The notes: generated from the sequence alone by a model not told the origin. DNA of 64,000 nt from Alteromonadaceae bacterium M269 (GCA_004353515.1 SMNZ01000002.1:868001-932000); one strand, 5' to 3'; numbered from the stretch's first letter, positions 55,088-64,000 are shown. Program-made: numbers and translations.

Positions 55088-55112
55088 GGCTCCTCTATGC
55101 AGGAGCCTTTTT
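55088..55112 (+). terminator. Intercistronic terminator/attenuator between fbpA and fbpB
   Basis: GGCTCCT and AGGAGCC pair around CTATGC, followed by TTTTT. Within one operon this would lower permease and ATPase expression relative to the binding protein. Confidence 0.8.
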
Positions 55113-55148
55113 ATTTGTGATGACACAATTCTTCCCTAGGAGCTTATT

Positions 55149-56771
55149 CTGAAAAACGGTTTGTTGAGTTGGCGTATCAGCGTGCTCGCTTTAACAGGTT
55201 GGCTGATGCTTCCTATGCTTGTAGTTTTTTATAGCTGGACTAACCCGCAAGTTGAGGCATGGAAGCACTTGACTGAAACCGTGTTATCAGACTATGTCAT
55301 TCACTCACTGATACTTGCTGCGGGTGTTGGTATTGGTGTATCGGCGATAGGTACGGGCTCTGCTTGGTTAATCAGCCAATTTGATTTTTATGGCAGAAAA
55401 ACATTGCAGTGGCTGCTGGTTTTACCCATGGCCGTTCCAGCTTATATCATCGCTTACACTTATACTGGTATGTTGGATTTTGCCGGCCCTGTTCAGAGTG
55501 CTATTAGGGAATCTTTTGATCTTAGTTATGGTGACTATTGGTTCCCGGAAGTGAGGTCACTGCCTGGGGCAATAGTGATGATGTCGCTCGTCCTATACCC
55601 TTATGTGTATATGCTAGCCTTAAATGCCTTCCGAGAACAATCTCAGAGTTTGTACGAAAGCAGTAAAACACTTGGTATTTCAGGACGACGTTACTTCTTT
55701 CGAGTTGCGTTACCTTTAGCACGGCCAGCGATTGTCACGGGTGCATCACTCGCCATGATGGAATCGTTAGCGGACTACGGCACAGTGCAATACTTTGGTG
55801 TGAATACTTTTACTACTGGAATATTTAGAACGTGGTTTGGTATGGGTAACCAGCAAGCGGCTGCTCAATTGGCCTCACTGCTGTGTACTTTTGTATTTGT
55901 ACTTATCTTGTTAGAGCGTTTTTCTCGACATAAAAGACGTTATTTCAATACGGGAACGCAGCAACGAGTGGTTCAAAGGCGGGCCATGTCTCCTAAGTTT
56001 CAGTGGATTGCCGCAGTACTTTGCTTTCTCCCATTCTTATTCGGTTTTGTTGCTCCGTCATTACAACTTCTATATTGGTCAATCAGTCATTGGCAACAGA
56101 ATTTTGATGACCAGTTTTTAACGCTGGCTTTTAACAGTTTTATGCTCGCTGCTATTGCTGCTTTGGTTGTGACCTTTATTGCTGTATTTGTGTCCTATGC
56201 CAAGCGGCTGGTTGTGAGAAAGGATGTTCAAATAGCGACACAATTGGCGAGTATGGGATATGCAATACCTGGAGCGGTTGTTGCTGTTGGTGCCATGTTG
56301 CCTTTGATATGGTTCGATACGCAATTTGATAGTTTTATGCAAAATTTATTCGGTATCAGCACAGGGCTCTTATTGTCTGGAAGCTTGTTTGCATTGGTGT
56401 TTGCCTATTCTATAAGGTTTTTGGTGGTAGCCGTACAAAATACAGATGATGGGCTTTCTCGTATTAAACCTAGTATGGATGCTAGCGCACGAACGATGGG
56501 GCTAAGCCCTAAACAAGTCGGAATCAGAATTCACTTGCCTCTCCTTAGAGGAAGCTTGCTGTCGGCTTTTATATTAGTGTTTGTCGATGTTTTAAAAGAA
56601 TTACCAGCAACATTGATTATGCGGCCTTTTAATTTTAATACGTTGGCGGTCAGGGCTCATGAACTAGCTTCTGATGAAAGGCTGGTTGATGCTGCACTCC
56701 CTGCAATGGCAATTGTTATTGTAGGCTTGCTTCCTATTTATCTTTTGACGAAAAAAATGGATGAATCCTAG
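55149..56771 (+). CDS. fbpB: Fe(III) ABC transporter permease
   Basis: A membrane permease of about 540 residues with two fused BPD_transp_1 halves (about 12 helices), as in FbpB. Each half shows an EAA-type loop: ESSKTLGISGRRYFFRVALPLARPAI and DASARTMGLSPKQVGIRIHLPLLRGSL. The start is unusual: no ATG or GTG is near the ribosome binding site AGGAG (55138-55142). CTG at 55149 is 6 bases after it; ATT at 55146 and TTG at 55161 or 55164 are alternatives. All would give the hydrophobic LSWRISVLALTGWLMLP. Its TAG stop overlaps the GTG start of the ATPase. Confidence 0.93.
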   Translation: MKNGLLSWRISVLALTGWLMLPMLVVFYSWTNPQVEAWKHLTETVLSDYVIHSLILAAGVGIGVSAIGTGSAWLISQFDFYGRKTLQWLLVLPMAVPAYIIAYTYTGMLDFAGPVQSAIRESFDLSYGDYWFPEVRSLPGAIVMMSLVLYPYVYMLALNAFREQSQSLYESSKTLGISGRRYFFRVALPLARPAIVTGASLAMMESLADYGTVQYFGVNTFTTGIFRTWFGMGNQQAAAQLASLLCTFVFVLILLERFSRHKRRYFNTGTQQRVVQRRAMSPKFQWIAAVLCFLPFLFGFVAPSLQLLYWSISHWQQNFDDQFLTLAFNSFMLAAIAALVVTFIAVFVSYAKRLVVRKDVQIATQLASMGYAIPGAVVAVGAMLPLIWFDTQFDSFMQNLFGISTGLLLSGSLFALVFAYSIRFLVVAVQNTDDGLSRIKPSMDASARTMGLSPKQVGIRIHLPLLRGSLLSAFILVFVDVLKELPATLIMRPFNFNTLAVRAHELASDERLVDAALPAMAIVIVGLLPIYLLTKKMDES

Positions 56772-57802
56772 TGATTGAGATTGAAAAGCTGTCTATTGCG
56801 TATGACAAAAACGTTGCTGTCAAGGAAGCTTCTTTTACATTAGCTAAAGGGGAGGTTGCCTGTTTGCTGGGTCCCTCAGGCTGTGGAAAAAGCTCTATTT
56901 TGCGTGCGATAGCGGGCTTAGAAAGCATTGAGTCAGGAAAGGTTATTCTGCGAGACGACGTTGTCAGCTCAACCACTTCTATACTTCCGACAGAGAAACG
57001 ACGTATAGCTATGATGTTTCAGGACTTTGCGTTATTCCCGCATCTTAACGTTGAACAAAATATTAAGTTTGGTTTATTCAAACAATCCAAAGATGTTCAG
57101 CAAAAGCGTAGCGAAGAACTACTGCAACTCGTTGGGTTAGAGGGATTAGGAAGTCGCCAAATACATGAGCTGTCGGGAGGACAACAACAACGTGTTGCAT
57201 TGGCTCGAGCACTCGCGGCGGATGTTGATATTCTGCTTCTAGACGAGCCATTTTCTAGCTTAGATACTAGCCTACGCGAAGAGCTGGCTGCTGATATCCG
57301 TCGTATCGTTAAACAACAACAAATTACTGCTATCCTCGTCACTCATGACCAACATGAGGCATTTGCATTTGCTGATGTTATTGGTGTTATTCGTCAAGGT
57401 GAAATTCAGCAGTGGGGAACTGCTTTTGAGCTCTACCACACGCCCGTTAATCTCTGGGTTGCTAACTTCGTTGGTGAAGGCGCACTGATCAAAGGCCTAG
57501 CTGATGAAAGAGGCATTGTTGAAACGGCTTTAGGCTGTTTTCCTTCTAATTTGGAAAACAGCTCTGCTAGCGAGGTCAATGTGCTCATTCGTCCTGACGA
57601 TATTGTTCATGATGACTCTAGTCGGTTAACTGCTAAAGTTGTTGAACAAGCATTTCGTGGTTCGCATATTATGTTTACATTGGAATTAGACTCTGAGCAA
57701 CGTGATACTGTGCTGTGTCTAGCACCAAGCCATCATAATCATGAGGTTGGTGAGTACATAGGGATAAGGCTTGACGTGCAGCACGTTGTCGCTTTTGCTT
57801 AA
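56771..57802 (+). CDS. fbpC: Fe(III) ABC transporter ATP-binding protein
   Basis: A 343-residue ABC ATPase. Walker A is GPSGCGKSS, the Q loop is MMFQDFALFPHLNV, the signature is LSGGQQQRVALARALA and Walker B is ILLLDEPF, with the switch His in VTHDQHE. The C-terminal TOBE-like domain (about 250-343) begins near VNVLIRPDDIVHD. The GTG start at 56771 overlaps the permease stop by one base. It energises ferric ion import. Confidence 0.95.
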   Translation: MIEIEKLSIAYDKNVAVKEASFTLAKGEVACLLGPSGCGKSSILRAIAGLESIESGKVILRDDVVSSTTSILPTEKRRIAMMFQDFALFPHLNVEQNIKFGLFKQSKDVQQKRSEELLQLVGLEGLGSRQIHELSGGQQQRVALARALAADVDILLLDEPFSSLDTSLREELAADIRRIVKQQQITAILVTHDQHEAFAFADVIGVIRQGEIQQWGTAFELYHTPVNLWVANFVGEGALIKGLADERGIVETALGCFPSNLENSSASEVNVLIRPDDIVHDDSSRLTAKVVEQAFRGSHIMFTLELDSEQRDTVLCLAPSHHNHEVGEYIGIRLDVQHVVAFA

Positions 57803-58121
57803 TACTTAATTTACTACCTAACAGTGCTACCACAATCAGTTCGTGTGAAAAATTAAGAGTATAGTTGACATGTAAACTATATTGTTTAAGCATACGAAAT
57901 ATTGATTTGATCCTAGTCCATTTGGGATTCACATGTGTTTAGCTTGTTCGCAGGTTTAGTGTTGCTAAATCAAAAACGAATAACACAGCATAAACACGTT
58001 GGAAACCCATTTGACGGACGTTTGTTAGCGTTTGTGCCTGCTTTACTGTGCCTTTACTGAAGGCCCTGGCAGACACTGAACCAGTCAGAATTCATTGTAA
58101 AAAGGTACTGTTAAACTATTT
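57803..58121. other. Intergenic region with operator-like palindrome, before DUF4442 gene
   Basis: About 320 bases without a gene. It contains the palindrome at 57861-57882, overlapping a TTGACA hexamer at 57866. Between 57900 and 58100 I see no ORF and no clear terminator; a long leader or a small RNA cannot be excluded. Confidence 0.5.
57861..57882. promoter_or_regulatory. Near-perfect palindromic operator candidate
   Basis: TATAGTT and AACTATA are inverted 7-base arms around GACATGTA; 20 of the 22 positions are symmetrical (the ACATGT centre is itself a palindrome). It overlaps TTGACA at 57866-57871, a perfect -35 box, so a bound TetR-like dimer could block a promoter reading right. The regulator is unknown. 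Confidence 0.5.
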
Positions 58122-58661
58122 ATGACTATCTACCAAACCATCGCTAATTTTGGACCCAAGCTTATTGGGAAGTCGAAGATGCTCAAATTCGGCTTTAACT
58201 TTTCTCCTATGTACAAGCGCAGTACCGGAAAGATACTGGAAGTTTCTGAAGATATATGCAGAGTGCGAATGACGATACCCATCAGTTACAAGAACAGGAA
58301 TTATGTTGGTTCAATCTTTGGTGGCAGCATGTTTTCTGCCGTTGATCCTATACCTATGGTTCAGCTGATTAATATTTTGGAAAATGAATTTGTCGTCTGG
58401 GATAAGTCTGCCGAGATCTTCTTTAAGGCGCCAGCGAAAGAGGACCTCTATGCGACCTTTGAATATTCGCCTGATGAGCTTGAAGAGATAAAGCAGTATG
58501 TTACTCAACACGATGAGATGGAAATTATTAAGACGACGAATCTCACCAATAGGGAAGGTGACAGGATTTACTGTGTTGTGAAAAAGAAAATCTATATTTC
58601 AACCAAAGCGCATTACAAGAAAAAGCTACTTGCTCGGCAAAATAAAAAACCTCCTCAGTAA
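58122..58661 (+). CDS. DUF4442 hot-dog-fold protein
   Basis: A 179-residue protein of the DUF4442 family, thioesterase-like hot-dog fold. NRNYVGSIFGGSMFSAVDPIPMVQLINIL corresponds to the central helix of the fold, and EIFFKAPAKEDLYATF to the following strands. No clear catalytic residue set is visible, so acyl-CoA thioesterase activity is only inferred. The 23 C-terminal residues are very basic (HYKKKLLARQNKKPP). It is monocistronic behind a long leader region. Confidence 0.82.
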   Translation: MTIYQTIANFGPKLIGKSKMLKFGFNFSPMYKRSTGKILEVSEDICRVRMTIPISYKNRNYVGSIFGGSMFSAVDPIPMVQLINILENEFVVWDKSAEIFFKAPAKEDLYATFEYSPDELEEIKQYVTQHDEMEIIKTTNLTNREGDRIYCVVKKKIYISTKAHYKKKLLARQNKKPPQ

Positions 58662-59014
58662 TACTTTTTTCACTCCTCCTTGAACACCAAAGCCCAAGCG
58701 GCTTTGGAAGCTGATGTCTGTCCTAAGTTCCATGCTAAGTGTCTGTTAAATATAGAAATTCTATATTGCTGTCTAATGGTGTCGTTTATTTGCGACATGT
58801 TGAGGCCTGAGTATTCGAGCTGCAAACTATAAGTGTTTGATTTTTAATGACTAATTCATGTTGGCATCGAACTTGATATTACCTATTTGAGCATCGTGCT
58901 CCTGAAGTAAGAACATAACAATATGCTGAATTACTGGGGAATAAGTAAAGAGCAAGGCTTCAGGTATTTTTCGGGATTAATGCCCAATCAATAGTTAAAA
59001 AATTGGAGAAAGAC
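58662..59014. other. Intergenic region with two inverted repeats
   Basis: CCAAAGCC and GGCTTTGG (58687-58707) form an 8-base stem after the DUF4442 gene; without a T-run it is a weak terminator. AATATAG and CTATATT (58749-58767) flank AAATT, an operator-like palindrome. No ORF with a ribosome binding site is seen before the EF-hand gene. Confidence 0.5.
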
Positions 59015-59272
59015 ATGTTGAGACTAACATTTTTAATGACATCAGTTTTATTGGTAGCTACAACTTTTGCAGGTGAAGAGCGTTTAACACCGCTTGATAA
59101 AGATAAAGATGGAAACATCAGCATTCAGGAAGCAACCGTACATCCCGATTTGCTTGCTTCGTTCGGCAGTATTGATGTAGACGGGAATGGCCAAATCAGT
59201 CGTAGTGAACTGATGAATAGCGAATTCAAAAACAAACTACCAACGTTGACGCCACAAAAGAAACATTCGTAG
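59015..59272 (+). CDS. Small exported EF-hand protein
   Basis: About 85 residues with a signal peptide (MLRLTFLMTSVLLVATTFA). Two canonical Ca2+ loops are visible: DKDKDGNISIQE and DVDGNGQISRSE, with acidic residues at positions 1, 3, 5 and 12. It would bind two calcium ions in the periplasm. The ATG at 59015 is preceded by GGAG; a TTG four codons earlier is in frame but lies on that site. A terminator follows at 59368-59390. Confidence 0.85.
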   Translation: MLRLTFLMTSVLLVATTFAGEERLTPLDKDKDGNISIQEATVHPDLLASFGSIDVDGNGQISRSELMNSEFKNKLPTLTPQKKHS

Positions 59273-59367
59273 TTTGTGATTGAATGAATACATAACCTCA
59301 TATGACCGTATTTATTTGGATGTGTATTGATAAAACCACATAACTGATATACCCCTTTTTATCAGTC

Positions 59368-59390
59368 AAGACCAGCGTTGCTGGTCTTTT
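59368..59390 (+). terminator. Rho-independent terminator before glrK
   Basis: AAGACCAGC and GCTGGTCTT pair around GTT, followed by TTTA; a second inverted repeat ACTGAT/ATCAGT (59343-59366) precedes it. Confidence 0.8.
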
Positions 59391-59434
59391 ATTTATTAAG
59401 TGATCGTAGGATAATGGAGTAGTCATTCCCAATT

Positions 59435-60853
59435 ATGATCAGAGAGATTTTATTGCGCCCAGGCTCTATCAGGCAGTTGATATTTTTCAGCTTTGTCGTG
59501 GCAATGATCCCTCTAGCTCTATTGCTATGGTCTAGCCAAAACACACTTTCTAAAGTCGGTGAGATTGCTGTAACAGAAGCGCAGATGGCTGTCGCGCAAG
59601 TAAGATCTGTTGAGCAAATTCGAGCGATGTCCATCGATAATGAGCGCCTTATCAGGCAATATCGGATACTTAAAAAAAGCGAACAACAACAACTTGCCGA
59701 CAACTACATGGCACTTTTTGCAGAAAAGCTGGTTGAGCTTTGTGAGAGAGATTCTCTTAACAGTGCCTGTGATGAGCTCAAGCTAGCAGTTGATCAACTC
59801 TATAACGTTTATATTGATGCTCCCGAGCATGAACTAGATAAGCATCTACAAGCAATTAATGCAGCGTTGAATAAACTATCGACAAATTCCGACGAATTGA
59901 TAGATCAACGTATTATCCAACAACAAGCTTATGTTAAGTCGATGCAAGACCGCCAGGTTTGGCTGGTGAGTATTATGGTTATTCTGACCTTAATCGTTAT
60001 CTTCTTTAACACACGGTTGTTGGCTAAACCCATAGAACGGTTGGATAACTTAATTAGAGCTATCGCAAATCAAGAAAAGCAGTTACCGATTCAATCAAGC
60101 CTGAATCCAAAAGAATTCCAGAGTTTAGATAACAAACTACGTTGGTTAGCTGATCGGTTAAACCAACTCGAAGATTTGAGGCACTCAATGCTTAGGCATG
60201 CCTCTCATGAACTCAAAACACCGCTGGCGAGCATAAAAGAAGGTTGCTCTTTATTAACAGATGAAGTGGTGGGGGATTTAACAGATAAGCAGCGTGAAGT
60301 ACTTGAACTTCTTAATACAAGTGTTGTTAGACTTAACCAGTTGATTACTGAATTGTTAGATTACAATCGTCTGTTAGAACAGGCGAAACCGGAAATAAAA
60401 ACCATAGTAGCAGAGCCTATTCTGAATGAAGTTGTTAGTGAGAATGCGCTGCTATTGGAACAAAACAAACAATCCATAGAGTTACGTTTGGAAGCTGATA
60501 AAATCAGCGTAGATCCGATGCTTTTTAGACGTATTCTAGACAACTTGTTGTCGAATGCCGTGGCGCATAGTGAGACGGATTCGGTGATTACGATTAAACT
60601 TTATAGGCAACATAATCAATTACATCTAGATGTCGCAAATAAAGGTCAACAGATCGATCCGGCTCATCACGAAAAGCTTTTTGAGCCTTTCTATAGAATT
60701 AATCACATTAGAAATGACAAAGTGTCGGGATCTGGACTGGGGCTTTCTATCGTGGCTGATTGTGCGCGCTTAATGCATGGAAACGCTAGAGTTGTATCTG
60801 ATTCAGAAATGGATGTTTGTATTCGTGTCTCTTTACCCTTGGAGTCTATTTAA
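59435..60853 (+). CDS. glrK: Sensor histidine kinase GlrK (QseE-like)
   Basis: A 472-residue kinase. A first helix (about 13-33), a periplasmic helical domain (about 35-172), a second helix (about 174-193), HAMP-like linker, HisKA with His258 in SMLRHASHELKTPLAS, and an HATPase domain with N-box LDNLLSNAVAHSE and SGSGLGLSIVADCARL. Synteny with qseG-like and glrR genes identifies it as GlrK. In E. coli this system senses envelope or nutrient signals and controls sRNA glmY with sigma-54. Its stop overlaps the next start as TAATG. Confidence 0.93.
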   Translation: MIREILLRPGSIRQLIFFSFVVAMIPLALLLWSSQNTLSKVGEIAVTEAQMAVAQVRSVEQIRAMSIDNERLIRQYRILKKSEQQQLADNYMALFAEKLVELCERDSLNSACDELKLAVDQLYNVYIDAPEHELDKHLQAINAALNKLSTNSDELIDQRIIQQQAYVKSMQDRQVWLVSIMVILTLIVIFFNTRLLAKPIERLDNLIRAIANQEKQLPIQSSLNPKEFQSLDNKLRWLADRLNQLEDLRHSMLRHASHELKTPLASIKEGCSLLTDEVVGDLTDKQREVLELLNTSVVRLNQLITELLDYNRLLEQAKPEIKTIVAEPILNEVVSENALLLEQNKQSIELRLEADKISVDPMLFRRILDNLLSNAVAHSETDSVITIKLYRQHNQLHLDVANKGQQIDPAHHEKLFEPFYRINHIRNDKVSGSGLGLSIVADCARLMHGNARVVSDSEMDVCIRVSLPLESI

Positions 60854-61407
60854 TGAGAGTTGTTACTGTGCTTGTACTGATCTTGTTTCTGCAAGCATGT
60901 GAACTATTGAACATTCCTAAGCCTGATGAGGTCAAACAAAACACGAGCTGTGTTGTTGATTTGACCAGTGAGGAATTACAAGGAATGTGTGATGTCGATG
61001 AATGGTTGAATTTTGTTATAACCCACCAAACGATGAATTGGTCCGAGCGAAAAGCGTTGATCAAAACGCTGGGTAAGTCGGACGTCGATATGCTGAAAAA
61101 AATCTTGCTCAGCCAAGCTGTAGATACGCCTTATCAGGATAGGTTACGTGCACAGCTTTGGTCAGAGGACTTAATGCCTAAATTTGAAGAGCCATTGCAG
61201 TCTTTTGTCAAACTCCTGATTTATCAACCTAATCAGCAGGTGCTGGAGCTTGAATCAGCCATAGTGACATTAAACAAAATTAACCTGAAACATGCGGAAG
61301 AGATTGATGCCATGCAGGCATTAATTAAACAACATCAAGATCAGCTTGATCAATTATTGAAATTAGAGACGAACCTTGTCGAGAAAGTAAGGGAACCCGA
61401 TAGATGA
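60853..61407 (+). CDS. qseG: QseG-like outer-membrane lipoprotein
   Basis: A 184-residue lipoprotein: MRVVTVLVLILFLQAC is a signal peptide with the lipobox LQAC. The mature part is helical, with a coiled coil near the end (LELESAIVTLNKINLKHAEEIDAMQALIKQHQDQLDQLLKLETNL). Position between the kinase and regulator matches E. coli qseG, whose product contacts the kinase. Sequence similarity among such proteins is low, so the name rests mostly on context. Confidence 0.82.
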   Translation: MRVVTVLVLILFLQACELLNIPKPDEVKQNTSCVVDLTSEELQGMCDVDEWLNFVITHQTMNWSERKALIKTLGKSDVDMLKKILLSQAVDTPYQDRLRAQLWSEDLMPKFEEPLQSFVKLLIYQPNQQVLELESAIVTLNKINLKHAEEIDAMQALIKQHQDQLDQLLKLETNLVEKVREPDR

Positions 61408-62762
61408 AACAACAAGATACCCACGGTGTAAAAGTTTTACTTGTTGATGACGATGCGAGTTTATTGCGTTTATTAGCTCTGCGCTTAGAGGGTGAGGGTT
61501 ACGCTGTCACGACATGTGAATCCGCGAAGGATGCTCTTAAGCTTTTCAATAGTCAAAGTTTTGATCTGGTATTAAGTGATTTGCGCATGCCAGGTTTGGA
61601 TGGCTTAGCATTTTTCGATGAAGTCATGGTTATCGACCAAACGGTTCCCGTTATTTTGATGACTGCGCATGGAACCATCGAAGATGCAGTTGAAGCCACG
61701 CAAAGAGGGGTTGCAGGTTTTATTACTAAACCTATCGATCACGACGAGCTGAGAGCAATCCTCAATAAACACTCCAGCATTGGCCGGGCTAAATTAACCG
61801 ATGAGTGGCGTGAAGCCTTAATCACGCAATCACATCAAATGGAACAGTTGCTCGAACAAGCCTACCGTGTGGCACAGCGTCACGTAAGCGTGCTTATTAG
61901 CGGTGAAAGCGGTACCGGGAAGGAGCTTCTAGCTAAAGCTATACATAAAGCCAGTGATAGAAAGGATAGTCCGTTTGTGGCTATTAATTGCGGCGCGTTG
62001 CCTGAAAACCTGTTGGAATCCGAACTCTTTGGACATGCGAAAGGTGCTTTTACCGGTGCTATCAGCGAACACATGGGCTTGTTTAGAGAGGCTGATGGAG
62101 GAACGTTATTCCTTGATGAAATTGGTGATATGCCTATTTCTCTTCAAGTTAAACTCTTACGTGTTTTGCAAGAGCAGCAAGTGCGCCCGGTGGGTAGTAA
62201 TAAGCAGATCAATATTAATGTACGTATTATCTCGGCAACGCACAAAGATTTGCGTGAGGAGATGCAAGAAGGAAACTTTAGAGAAGATTTATTCTATCGC
62301 TTGAATGTGGTGAACTTGAGTCTTCCGAGTTTGCATGAAAGGGCAGAAGATATCCCTTTAATTGCTCGTCATTTATTGAAGCAGAGCGCCGAGAAGCATC
62401 AACTGAACATCACACGCTTCTCCGATGATGCCATGCAAAAACTGGTCACTGCAAAATGGCCCGGTAATGTGAGGCAGTTAGTGAATGTCATTGAACAGTG
62501 CGTAGCTCTGACACAAACCCCAATCGTATCTGAACATTTAGTTAAACAAGCATTATTTGAAACAGAGCATGCGTGGCCAACCTTAGCTGAAGCTAAGGAT
62601 GCTTTTGAGCAACGATATCTCGTTAAACTGCTTAAGATGACGGAAGGCAATGTCACTCGAGCCGCTGAATTAGCGGCAAGAAATCGTACGGATATGCATA
62701 AACTCTTGAAAAAGCACAATCTTACAGCGATTGATTTTCGCCCGCAGCAGGCTAATCGATAA
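61404..62762 (+). CDS. glrR: Sigma-54-dependent response regulator GlrR (QseF-like)
   Basis: A 452-residue NtrC-type regulator. The receiver has Asp59 in FDLVLSDLRMPGLDG. The AAA+ domain has Walker A GESGTGKELLA, the sigma-54 contact loop GAFTGA in AKGAFTGAISEH, Walker B GGTLFLDEIGD and arginine-finger region FREDLFYRLNV. A Fis-type helix-turn-helix ends the protein (MTEGNVTRAAELAARNRTDMHKLLKKHNL). Its ATG overlaps the qseG stop by four bases (ATGA). Confidence 0.96.
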   Translation: MKQQDTHGVKVLLVDDDASLLRLLALRLEGEGYAVTTCESAKDALKLFNSQSFDLVLSDLRMPGLDGLAFFDEVMVIDQTVPVILMTAHGTIEDAVEATQRGVAGFITKPIDHDELRAILNKHSSIGRAKLTDEWREALITQSHQMEQLLEQAYRVAQRHVSVLISGESGTGKELLAKAIHKASDRKDSPFVAINCGALPENLLESELFGHAKGAFTGAISEHMGLFREADGGTLFLDEIGDMPISLQVKLLRVLQEQQVRPVGSNKQININVRIISATHKDLREEMQEGNFREDLFYRLNVVNLSLPSLHERAEDIPLIARHLLKQSAEKHQLNITRFSDDAMQKLVTAKWPGNVRQLVNVIEQCVALTQTPIVSEHLVKQALFETEHAWPTLAEAKDAFEQRYLVKLLKMTEGNVTRAAELAARNRTDMHKLLKKHNLTAIDFRPQQANR

Positions 62763-62854
62763 CGCTTCAGAATTAATTTTTACGTCCGGCGGGATAGGCA
62801 GATTGATAACTCCATGGAAGGAAATTTACTTATCGTTTCAGCCCTATTGAGTGC

Positions 62855-62884
62855 TGTCATTTTTATCTCGTTTAACTGTATAAT
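62855..62884 (+). promoter_or_regulatory. Predicted aspS promoter
   Basis: TATAAT at 62879-62884 is a perfect -10; TGTCAT at 62855-62860 is a weak -35 with 18-base spacing. This gives a leader of about 70 bases. Confidence 0.55.
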
Positions 62885-62961
62885 ATGCCCCCTTATTTAT
62901 TCCCTTAATATCGTTCTGAATAAAATCACAACGAATTACTAACGTGCCCAAGGTAGGTTTC

Positions 62962-64000
62962 ATGCGCACAGATTATTGCGGCAACATCAATGCATCATAT
63001 ATAGGTCAAGAAGTCACACTCTGTGGCTGGGTTAATCGTAGAAGAGATTTAGGTGGCGTCATATTTATTGATTTGCGCGACCGCGAAGGCATTGTTCAGG
63101 TTGTTTATGATCCAGATGAACAGGCATTGTTCGAGTCTGCAAACAGCTTGCGTAACGAGTTTTGTGTGCAAATTAGTGGTTTAGTCCGTGCAAGACCTGA
63201 AGGTCAAGTCAATAAAGATATGTCGACGGGTGAAATTGAGATTCTTGGTCGTCAGCTGACTATTTTGAACAAAGCGGCACCATTACCTCTTGATTCAAAC
63301 CAGGATAACTCTGAAGAGCAGCGCCTTAAGTATCGTTACCTTGATTTGCGTCGTCCTGTTATGAGCGAACGTTTAAAGTTTAGAGCGAAAGTGACCAGTG
63401 CCGTTCGCAGCAGTCTAGAATCTCAAGGCTTCCTTGATATCGAAACGCCTATGTTAACCAAAGCAACACCAGAGGGTGCACGAGATTATTTGGTACCTAG
63501 CCGAACGCATAAAGGTCGCTTCTTTGCATTGCCTCAATCTCCTCAGTTATTCAAACAGTTGCTGATGATGTCGGGTATGGATCGTTACTATCAAATCGTT
63601 AAGTGCTTCCGCGATGAAGACTTAAGAGCCGATCGCCAACCTGAATTTACCCAAATTGACCTTGAAACCACTTTCTTGGGTGCCGATGGTGTGATGCAGA
63701 TTACAGAAACCATGATTCGTCAGGTTTTTAACGATCTACTCGGCGTTGATTTAGGTGATTTTCCTCAAATGACTTATGAGGAAGCAATGCGTCGTTACGG
63801 TAGTGATAAACCAGATCTCAGAAACCCGCTAGAGCTAACAGATGTTGCAGACTTACTAAAAGATGTTGAGTTTAAAGTCTTCTCAGGGCCAGCAAATGAC
63901 CTTAAAGGTCGCGTTGCTGTCATTAGAGTTCCAGGCGGCGCGAGCTTATCCCGTAAACAGATTGATGATTACGGCAAATATGTTGGTATCTACGGAGCGA
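62962..64000 (+). CDS. aspS: Aspartyl-tRNA synthetase AspS, 3' end cut by window
   Basis: The first 346 codons of a bacterial-type class IIb synthetase. The OB anticodon-binding domain begins [43 protein letters not shown]. The catalytic domain shows motif 1 ([22 protein letters not shown]), the [11 protein letters not shown] block and motif 2 ([24 protein letters not shown]). The bacterial GAD insertion begins near residue 290. It charges tRNA-Asp. The ATG is preceded by AGGT. Confidence 0.97.
   Translation, partial: MRTDYCGNINASYIGQEVTLCGWVNRRRDLGGVIFIDLRDREGIVQVVYDPDEQALFESANSLRNEFCVQISGLVRARPEGQVNKDMSTGEIEILGRQLTILNKAAPLPLDSNQDNSEEQRLKYRYLDLRRPVMSERLKFRAKVTSAVRSSLESQGFLDIETPMLTKATPEGARDYLVPSRTHKGRFFALPQSPQLFKQLLMMSGMDRYYQIVKCFRDEDLRADRQPEFTQIDLETTFLGADGVMQITETMIRQVFNDLLGVDLGDFPQMTYEEAMRRYGSDKPDLRNPLELTDVADLLKDVEFKVFSGPANDLKGRVAVIRVPGGASLSRKQIDDYGKYVGIYGA

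Noticed and set aside
58687-58707. CCAAAGCC/GGCTTTGG stem as DUF4442 terminator
   Set aside because: No T-run on either strand; listed only as a repeat in the intergenic entry.
1-64000. CRISPR arrays, tRNA or rRNA genes, phage or integron attC sites
   Set aside because: No regularly spaced repeats, tRNA-like cloverleaf with terminal CCA, or integrase genes were noticed on reading.

Overview
The window looks like chromosomal DNA of a marine-type, AT-leaning (low-40s % GC by eye) gammaproteobacterium. Pointers are FadI/FadJ, the glrK-qseG-glrR operon, the ffh / rpsP-rimM-trmD-rplS block, the cysDCQN set, ElaA, SixA, and a laminarin-type GH16 lipoprotein. The gene complement would fit a Kangiella/Aliikangiella/Alteromonadales-like lineage, but no rRNA or other decisive marker is present, so the genus is inference. 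Coding density is high, about 50 genes on both strands. I see no rRNA, tRNA, CRISPR array, prophage or complete insertion sequence.

Layout. 1-6811: beta-1,3-glucan (laminarin) use (3'-truncated GH16 lipoprotein; large intracellular glycoside phosphorylase), then a LytS/LytR-type two-component pair. 6839-12559 (minus): sulfate assimilation operon cysD-cysC-cysQ-cysN plus an SLC13 permease; a 261-bp element with 30-bp inverted ends sits between cysN and the permease. 12823-19523: EAL/HDOD protein, PutP, ElaA, an ECF sigma factor with its DUF3379 partner, and a DUF885 lipoprotein. 19533-26499 (minus): MoxR-DUF58-DUF4381-vWA-vWA/TPR-BatD operon. 26896-30342: fadI-fadJ. 30433-39466: two very small genes, a 1499-residue propeller/PAS/GGDEF/EAL sensor, an M16 protease, sixA, and a 58-codon gene. 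39503-45418: corB-like gene, ypjD, ffh and the rpsP operon. 45496-50069: DUF4404, YHS-domain protein, exported KatG, di-haem cytochrome c peroxidase. 50456-53197: HExxH protein, double-receiver regulator, yciH. 53499-57802: GNAT and a Fur-box-preceded Fe(III) ABC transporter. 58122-62762: DUF4442, EF-hand protein and glrK-qseG-glrR. 62962-end: aspS, truncated by the window.

How the genes work together. The GH16 enzyme would cut laminarin outside the cytoplasm, and the phosphorylase would release glucose-1-phosphate inside. The cys operon couples sulfate uptake to APS/PAPS synthesis and PAP removal. The exported KatG and the cytochrome c peroxidase suggest periplasmic peroxide defence. The most unusual feature is the inverted-repeat element in the cys operon: its end supplies both the apparent ribosome binding site and the start codon of the permease. 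Other second-look items are non-coding: a perfect hairpin in the rpsP leader, a promoter/leader module shared by fadI and rpsP, a near-perfect operator-like palindrome before the DUF4442 gene, and an apparent non-ATG start for the iron permease.
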